Assembly: GCF_013204855.1 (NCBI RefSeq) | Contig: NZ_JABMKZ010000024.1 | Span: 59,032-123,031, forward strand | From: Paenibacillus alba | GTDB taxonomy: Bacteria > Bacillota > Bacilli > Paenibacillales > NBRC-103111 | Direction of reading: 5' to 3' | Length of the DNA stretch: 64,000 bases | In this document: one piece after another, positions 58,445 to 64,000 of the stretch | Numbering within the stretch: the first letter of the stretch is position 1 | Layout: each line of letters starts with the position of its first letter | The notes under the pieces: model-generated | The model's database searches: none | Seen by the model: only the letters and a program-made list of their open reading frames with translations | Told to the model about the DNA's origin: nothing | Position numbers and translations under genes: made by a program

Positions 58445-60259
58445 ATGGAGCTACTACGAGGCACGGCATTCGTCAAAAGAAGAATCGGTTCCAGATTTAG
58501 TTTATTTGCCAAAATGAACGGTTTGATTTTAATTTTATTTATCCCGATTATTCTTGTATTTACATATTCCAATCGAATCGCATTCGATGTGATAAGCAAG
58601 GACCTTCAGGTATCGAACATCAAGCAGCTTTCTTTCCTATCCAGCCAAATTGACTCGCGGATCAATCAGATGATGGACTTTGTCATGACCTTCTCCAAAG
58701 ATCCGAATGTTCAGAAATTCAATGGACTCAACATTTGGGAAGACCGCTATGACCGGATGCAGACTAGATTTGTGGTCCAAGAAAAGATGGTGCTGCAGTC
58801 CGGCATTATGAACATTTGGCCAGTGAAGTACACGGTTTTTTCCCAACAGAACAAGGAAGCGATTACGAATGCGACTCCTTCCTTCAATTACGATGAAAAT
58901 TATTTGCAGCGAAATATGACGGGGAAATGGACTTACGGGGATGGAGAAACGGTTAGCCCAAATGGTATGAAAGCCTTTTATTGGTTCTATACAGATTCCT
59001 TCGGTCAACAAAATATATTGAGTGGAAGCAATTTAATCGTTGAAGCCAGCTTCAGCCATGAAAATATTCAGACGATGCTGGACGCCTACAAAGCAGGCGG
59101 TCAAGGAGATCCTTTCTTTTACCATAAAGGAGAAAATCCGATCCTGAACCGCAGCGCATCCCAGCAGCTATCGAACGACCTTATCCACTATTTGGACGGG
59201 CAGTCTTTGGGCGATACGATGCAGCAGGTTGTGAAGCTGTCCGGCAAAAGTTATTTGGTTAGTGCTGTGAAATCGCCCCAATTGGATTGGCATCTGGTTG
59301 ATATCGTACCACTCGATCAAATCTTGGGGCCGATATCGTTCAGCCGCAATTTATTTTATTTATCGATGGTCCTGCTTTTTGTGGTTGGCATATCAGCCTC
59401 CGTGCTGCTCTATCGGAACGTTCAACGTCCAATACGCAAGCTGATTCGTGGTTTGCAGAGCGTGCAGCGGGGAGATTTCTCAGTAAGAATCGACGCCAAC
59501 GTACAGAATGAGTTTTCTTTTCTATTTTACCGATTTAATGATATGTCGCAGCAAATTCAAGGCTTAATCGAGAATGTACTCAATGAGAAGCTCCGCGCTC
59601 GAGATGCAACACTGAAGCAATTACAGGCTCAAATTAATCCTCATTTTCTTTATAATTGTCTCGGTTATATCGTGAACATGGCCCAAATGAAGAACGAAGA
59701 GGCGGTTGTCTCCATGGCGTATAATTTAAGCGCGTACTACCGTTATACGACCCGAATGGAGCGGCAAACGGCTAATTTGGACGAAGAAATTCGACTGATT
59801 GTCAATTATCTGGATATTCAAAAGCTGCGCAACGGCCGAATTCACTATGATATCAATATTCCGGATGAGATGCTGAGCCAACAAGTTCCCCGCTTAATGC
59901 TGCAGCCGATCGTCGAAAATGCCGTCATTCACGGGGTGGGAAAATCGTATTCCTCGGGCGAAATTCGAATCAGCGGCGAGATAGCCGATGGCAACTGCAG
60001 GATTTATATTGATGACGATGGCCCGGGAATGACGGAGGATCAACAGCAGGCGTTAAATCGTAAAATGCGAGAGCCCTTGCAAGAGAAGATGGGCTGCGGT
60101 CTTTGGAATACCAATCAACGAATCATTCACCAATTCGGAGATCACTCTTATCTCTTTTTCACCAAATCGCTTCTCGGCGGATTCCGTACAGAAATCATTT
60201 GGGAACTTCCCTCCGGAGAAGAACATCGCCATCATCCCTTCATACAAGGAGATTCTTAA
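58445..60259 (+). CDS. YesM-type sensor histidine kinase
   Basis: A 604-residue kinase. Helices at about 25-45 and 298-320 flank an extracellular Cache-like sensor. HAMP follows (YRNVQRPIRKLIRGLQSVQRGDF). The phosphoacceptor His is about residue 400 in AQINPHFLYNCLGYI. The ATPase domain has PRLMLQPIVENAVIHG, DDDGPGM and GCGLWNTNQRI. Start ATG follows GGGGGGGATC. The response regulator gene begins one base after its stop. The pair most likely senses the sugar imported by the flanking Lpl-like system. Confidence 0.92.
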   Translation: MELLRGTAFVKRRIGSRFSLFAKMNGLILILFIPIILVFTYSNRIAFDVISKDLQVSNIKQLSFLSSQIDSRINQMMDFVMTFSKDPNVQKFNGLNIWEDRYDRMQTRFVVQEKMVLQSGIMNIWPVKYTVFSQQNKEAITNATPSFNYDENYLQRNMTGKWTYGDGETVSPNGMKAFYWFYTDSFGQQNILSGSNLIVEASFSHENIQTMLDAYKAGGQGDPFFYHKGENPILNRSASQQLSNDLIHYLDGQSLGDTMQQVVKLSGKSYLVSAVKSPQLDWHLVDIVPLDQILGPISFSRNLFYLSMVLLFVVGISASVLLYRNVQRPIRKLIRGLQSVQRGDFSVRIDANVQNEFSFLFYRFNDMSQQIQGLIENVLNEKLRARDATLKQLQAQINPHFLYNCLGYIVNMAQMKNEEAVVSMAYNLSAYYRYTTRMERQTANLDEEIRLIVNYLDIQKLRNGRIHYDINIPDEMLSQQVPRLMLQPIVENAVIHGVGKSYSSGEIRISGEIADGNCRIYIDDDGPGMTEDQQQALNRKMREPLQEKMGCGLWNTNQRIIHQFGDHSYLFFTKSLLGGFRTEIIWELPSGEEHRHHPFIQGDS

Positions 60260-60260
60260 C

Positions 60261-61868
60261 ATGCAAATGATCATTGTTGACGACGAAGCTCACTGGGTAG
60301 ACAACCTCTCTATGCATAAGCCTTGGCATACGCTCGGCATCGAACAGGTGCATAAAGCGTATTCTGCCCATGAGGCGCTTCAAATCCTCGAGACACATCC
60401 CATTGATATTGTCATATCGGATATTCTCATGCCCGAAATGACCGGCATTGAGCTGATAGAGCGAATTCGCTTGTTTGATAAAAAAATAAAATGCATTATT
60501 CTGTCCGGTCATTCCGACTTTGAATTTACGAAAGAAGCTGTCCGTCACCAGGCCGTAGACTACCTGCTTAAACCGCCGACAGACAACGAATTGTTTGACG
60601 CAGTCAAGGCAGCCATAGATCAACTGAACAGGGAGTGGGAAAGCATTAGCTCCTATGAACACACCCTGTATACATTGCGGGAAAACTTGCCTCTTCTCCG
60701 AGGTCAGCTTCTCCTTGATGCGTTACAAGGTCATCGGATGACAGCCGACGAATGGAGTCGCAAGCTGGAGAACTACGGACTACCGTTCCGCTTTGGGGAA
60801 TGCGCCCTGCTCCTTGTCCGGATGGAAGAAGAATTCGGACAATACAAAAACAATGGCCAGCATCTGATGGAATATGCGATCATCAACATTGCGGAAGAGA
60901 TTATTGGCGAATTCGCCGAGGTCTGGGGAGTGAAGGAGGAGCATGGGTATCTTGCTTTTCTGCTTCAGATCAAGGAAGACCAAGCGGATGTTGGGAAAGA
61001 AACAAAGCTAGAAAAGCTCGCTATGAAGCTTCAGTATAAAGTGAAACAATTTTTGAAGGGCTCTTTATCCATCGTCATGACGGAATGGTTCCGCTTCCCG
61101 GACCAGCTGCCAGACCATTATAGACAGGCTTCCGCTTATTTCCGGCAAATCGTTGGGGATGAACAGGAATTCATCATGCGAGTGGGCGACTTTGAGCATG
61201 ACGTGTCGAAGGGAACTTTGGACGCTATTCATATGCCTCCCTCCTTAATTAACCTGCTTGAGGGGGGCCGCTGGGATGCCGTGGCAGATAAACTGGTTGC
61301 TGTATTCGCGGAACTTGATGATCGATGGTCTGAATCTTGGGAGCACTGTATGGAAGCTGGGCATTTAATCGCCTCTTCCTTCACTCATCTTGCGCATCGA
61401 AATGGCTATACCTTGACCAAATTACTTGGACCAGAGATTGAGCCTTTACAAAGCGGGGAGGCTTTCTCCTCCATCAGCAAGCTTAGAAAATGGTCGCTCG
61501 GTGTGCTCGATAAGCTTAAGGAGAGTACATCAAATGACATCAAAGATATACGCTCTCTGTATGTTAAGAAGGTACAAGATTACGCAGAGAAAAACCTTCA
61601 TCTTGACGTGTCGCTGCGCGCTTTGGCCGACCATGTTAATTTGCATCCAACGCATTTATCCAAAATTTATAAGATTGAAACCGGCGAAGGAATTAGTGAC
61701 TACATGTCTTCTCTTCGCATGGATCGCGCTTGTCACTTGCTGAAGACGACCGACAAAAAGGTGTATCAAATCAGCATGGACGTTGGTTATATGGACCCTG
61801 CTTACTTTATCAAGGTGTTTAAACGCCAATTCGGCGTAACTCCGCAAGAATATCGAGATGGGAATTAA
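60261..61868 (+). CDS. YesN-type response regulator with AraC output domain
   Basis: A 535-residue regulator. The receiver has D7/D8 and phosphoacceptor D54 in IVISDILMP, with a LLKPPT loop instead of the usual KPF. The central 300 residues have no recognised fold. The AraC pair lies at about 438-533 (LRALADHVNLHPTHLSKIYKIETG and VYQISMDVGYMDPAYFIKVFKRQFG). Start ATG follows AAGGAG inside the kinase stop region. It should activate the divergent permeases and the following binding protein. Confidence 0.92.
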   Translation: MQMIIVDDEAHWVDNLSMHKPWHTLGIEQVHKAYSAHEALQILETHPIDIVISDILMPEMTGIELIERIRLFDKKIKCIILSGHSDFEFTKEAVRHQAVDYLLKPPTDNELFDAVKAAIDQLNREWESISSYEHTLYTLRENLPLLRGQLLLDALQGHRMTADEWSRKLENYGLPFRFGECALLLVRMEEEFGQYKNNGQHLMEYAIINIAEEIIGEFAEVWGVKEEHGYLAFLLQIKEDQADVGKETKLEKLAMKLQYKVKQFLKGSLSIVMTEWFRFPDQLPDHYRQASAYFRQIVGDEQEFIMRVGDFEHDVSKGTLDAIHMPPSLINLLEGGRWDAVADKLVAVFAELDDRWSESWEHCMEAGHLIASSFTHLAHRNGYTLTKLLGPEIEPLQSGEAFSSISKLRKWSLGVLDKLKESTSNDIKDIRSLYVKKVQDYAEKNLHLDVSLRALADHVNLHPTHLSKIYKIETGEGISDYMSSLRMDRACHLLKTTDKKVYQISMDVGYMDPAYFIKVFKRQFGVTPQEYRDGN

Positions 61869-61975
61869 ATGCATAACAGAGTCCTATGAAAACTAATTAA
61901 ATCATATAGATACCCACCCTCACAAGTTGGTAAAGTAACACATGTAACGATCTTACACCGTAGGGGGAATCCATA

Positions 61976-63658
61976 ATGGGTACATTCAAAAAATCATGGC
62001 TGCTGCTCGTAGCCACTTCACTTATCGTGATCACGGCCTGTACCGGAAAGTCTGCTGACACCGGTCAAACAGACAGTAAGGATGCCAAAGACGCCGCTGT
62101 ATCCGATGCTGGATTCACCAAAGGCAAATACGATCCACCAATCGAGATCAGCACTGTCGTCATGTTCACCGCACCTAAGAAGTACGCCAAAGGCGATACC
62201 AAAGAAAACAATGTCCACGACCGCTGGATGTTGGAGCAGCTCGGTATCAAGCACAAAGATACCTGGTATCCTGCGGGCGGGGATCAATATAAGCAGAAGC
62301 TTCAGTTAGCTATTGCTTCCGGCGAGAAGCTGCCTGATTTCGTATACGTACCTACCGACCCAGTACTAACTAACCAACTGATCGACTCTGGTCAGTTTAT
62401 GGCAATTGACACCGTATTTGATAAATATGCCAACCAAATTTGGAAAGACCATGCGACTCAACATCCAGAACTGTGGTACCCTTTCACCAGAAATGGAAAG
62501 AAATATAACCTGCCTATTCTTGAATATACCGACAATGACGATACCTTGCTATGGCTCAGGGAAGATTGGATGGAGAAGCTGAATCTTACAGCTCCCAAGA
62601 CAATCTCCGAGCTAGAAAATGTGATGGACAAATTTAAGAACCAGAACCCGGACGGGCTTTCTCCGAAGGACGTCTATCCACTCGCAATTTCCTTGAAAAG
62701 TAATACGAACACATGGTTAGGCGGGCTTGATTGGCTATTCGGGGCTTATGGAACGATCGAGGAGCAATGGAACAAGGATGCCAAAGGGAATCTGGAATAC
62801 GGCTCCATTCATCCAGGTTCTAAGCAAGCGCTCGCCAAACTGCAAGAATGGATGAACAAAGGCTATATTCATCCTGACTCTGCTTTGTGGGATGAGAATA
62901 AAACGGGTGAATTCTGGACGAAAGGGAATGCAGGCGTTCTGCCAGGGGCAAACTGGATCCCGGACTGGCCAGGTCCGGATTTGTTGAAAAACATAAAAGG
63001 ATCTAAGTTCAAAGCCTACCCGGTTCCTACAGGTCCCGATGGACTGGCAGGCACGAAGTGGCAAAACGCTGGTGTGAACAGCAGCTTCATGATCAATAAA
63101 GATGCTAAGCATCCAGAAGCGATTTTCCTGTATTACAACTACATGCTGGATAACTTGGCCAACCCGCCAGCCGGCAGCAAATTCGAAAACGGCTTTGCCC
63201 AAGGCTATGACTGGGACATTGTAGACGGCAAACCAACCAGTGATAAAGACAAAATCAAAGACTTCAGCAATGACTTCACATTCATTACGGGACCGGCGCG
63301 TATTCCGGATCTGTATATGAAGACGCTGGTTAAGCTGGCAGACGGCAAGAAGCCTGAGACACCTTACGAGAAACAGCTCGCAGAATTCCGCAAACCAGAA
63401 AACTGGTATGCGGCCAAAGTCGTCATGTCGCAAATGGACATTCGCAAGCAAAATTATTTCACCGGCGCAGCGACACCAACCATGATTTCCAAATGGAACC
63501 TTCTGCGTCAGTCCGAAATGGAAACCTTCAACAAAATCATCTACGGCAAACTGCCCGTCAATGCATTTGACGAATTCGTCGCCAGTTGGAAAGCCAATGG
63601 CGGAGATCAAGTAACGAAAGAAGTCAACGAGTGGTTCAAGTCTGTTTCCGTAAAATAA
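61976..63658 (+). CDS. LplA-like carbohydrate-binding lipoprotein
   Basis: A 560-residue extracellular binding protein of the long LplA/YtcQ type. Signal peptide with lipobox ITAC (about 19-22). After a Lys/Asp-rich linker, the fold shows EISTVVMFTAPKKYAKGD, GEKLPDFVYVPTDP, and NLPILEYTDNDDTLLWLREDWMEKL (landmark DDTLLWLREDWMEKL). It ends VTKEVNEWFKS, typical of this family. Start ATG follows TAGGGGGAA. Together with the permeases at 56.4-58.3 kb it forms one importer, even though the permeases are transcribed in the opposite direction. Confidence 0.92.
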   Translation: MGTFKKSWLLLVATSLIVITACTGKSADTGQTDSKDAKDAAVSDAGFTKGKYDPPIEISTVVMFTAPKKYAKGDTKENNVHDRWMLEQLGIKHKDTWYPAGGDQYKQKLQLAIASGEKLPDFVYVPTDPVLTNQLIDSGQFMAIDTVFDKYANQIWKDHATQHPELWYPFTRNGKKYNLPILEYTDNDDTLLWLREDWMEKLNLTAPKTISELENVMDKFKNQNPDGLSPKDVYPLAISLKSNTNTWLGGLDWLFGAYGTIEEQWNKDAKGNLEYGSIHPGSKQALAKLQEWMNKGYIHPDSALWDENKTGEFWTKGNAGVLPGANWIPDWPGPDLLKNIKGSKFKAYPVPTGPDGLAGTKWQNAGVNSSFMINKDAKHPEAIFLYYNYMLDNLANPPAGSKFENGFAQGYDWDIVDGKPTSDKDKIKDFSNDFTFITGPARIPDLYMKTLVKLADGKKPETPYEKQLAEFRKPENWYAAKVVMSQMDIRKQNYFTGAATPTMISKWNLLRQSEMETFNKIIYGKLPVNAFDEFVASWKANGGDQVTKEVNEWFKSVSVK

Positions 63659-63692
63659 CATGCAGCATTGCACAAGTTGAATGAATACCTTG

Positions 63693-63717
63693 AGACGGGC
63701 GAAAGCCCGTCTTTTGG
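63693..63717 (+). terminator. Terminator of the LplA-like gene
   Basis: A perfect 8-bp stem AGACGGGC / GCCCGTCT closed by a GAAA tetraloop and followed by TTTGGTTATT, 35 bases after the stop. Confidence 0.88.
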
Positions 63718-63886
63718 TTATTCCGGCTTCAGCTCCGATTGGAATGCAGGACTGATGCGAAAAAATCTATCATGATAGTTTCAGACTCTCCCGATTAACT
63801 GCTTAACTGTACCTGTCTTCCACCTGTAAGGACGTTTTTCGGCCTTAAAGTTGTGATTTGCCTCCGACCTTCGTCCCATATGTATC

Positions 63887-64000
63887 TGAGTCAATAGAGT
63901 GGACACAAAAAAGAGCTAAGAAATTAGTTTTATTTGCTTGTAAAACTGCGATTCAAATTTGTCTGGAGACAAATAGCCGAGCTTACTGTGCGTACGCTTC
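63887..64000 (-). mobile_element. End of an IS3-family insertion sequence, cut by the window
   Basis: The sequence CAATAGAGTGGACACAAAA at about 63893-63911 resembles IS3-family terminal repeats, and a transposase C-terminus is encoded inward of it. The outer boundary is uncertain by about 10 bp; the other end lies beyond the window. Confidence 0.65.
63916..64000 (-). CDS. IS3-family transposase OrfB, C-terminal fragment (cut by window end)
   Basis: The last 28 codons read KRTHSKLGYLSPDKFESQFY followed by KQIKLIS and a stop. The segment H-S-x-L-G-Y-L-S-P is the hallmark C-terminus of IS3-family OrfB integrase-type transposases. The rest of the gene is outside the window, so it cannot be said whether the element is intact. 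Confidence 0.8.
   Translation of the reverse strand, partial: KRTHSKLGYLSPDKFESQFYKQIKLIS

Noticed and set aside
62735..63673. A 312-codon minus-strand frame
   Set aside because: Antisense shadow of the LplA-like lipoprotein, which has a signal peptide, lipobox and family match.

Overview
The window looks like a chromosomal segment of a Paenibacillus-type member of the Bacillota. This rests on gene content (two YesM/YesN two-component pairs beside sugar ABC transporters, two Btr-like AraC regulators fused to a siderophore-binding domain, an SLH protein, a BirA-controlled BioY/ECF system, a DbpA/YxiN helicase), strong Shine-Dalgarno sequences and mixed GC content. No rRNA, tRNA or CRISPR array was seen.

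Layout. 0.3-2.9 kb: type II NADH dehydrogenase and an EcsC-family protein. 4.0-7.2 kb: divergent biotin-uptake locus (EcfA, a fused EcfA-EcfT protein, and BioY across a BirA-type operator). 7.5-10.4 kb: SLH surface protein and a beta-propeller lipoprotein. 11.4-14.3 kb: OmpR-type regulator and a large sensor kinase. 14.6-16.0 kb: MarR regulator plus short-chain dehydrogenase with matching operators. 16.4-19.6 kb: secreted protein and a second OmpR-type pair. 19.6-20.9 kb: two divergent CBO0543-like membrane proteins. 21-23.7 kb: siderophore-binding lipoprotein (Fur box) and Btr-like regulator. 23.8-26.9 kb: ThuA-like protein, AraC regulator, SPL-type radical SAM protein. 28.3-30.5 kb: alkylation-repair cluster (ogt, adaA, alkA). 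30.7-37.9 kb: secreted repeat protein, two MFS exporters, an 1189-residue secreted multidomain protein. 38.9-45.7 kb: sugar ABC importer with YesM/YesN pair. 45.9-50.5 kb: DbpA helicase and small genes. 51.3-56.2 kb: truncated alcohol dehydrogenase joined to a Feu-like siderophore uptake cluster (Btr-like regulator, binding protein, two permeases, no ATPase). 56.4-63.7 kb: LplABC-like importer with its own kinase and regulator. The right edge cuts an IS3-family element.

The most unusual content is intergenic. Two dispersed families of about 178-bp elements share one architecture: two direct copies of a short motif followed by two inverted copies, at fixed spacing. Family A (16-bp CCTGC-N6-GCAGG motifs, offsets 0/51/112/163) occurs four times. 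Family B (21-bp motifs containing GGAACT...CGCTATTT, offsets 0/50/106/156) occurs twice. Spacer sequences differ between copies, but the central spacers of family A keep self-complementarity, which suggests selection or replication as folded units. Many other gaps hold tandem repeats with periods of 6, 7, 9, 12, 14, 46, 68 and 112 bp, one of them filling the region just upstream of the radical SAM gene.
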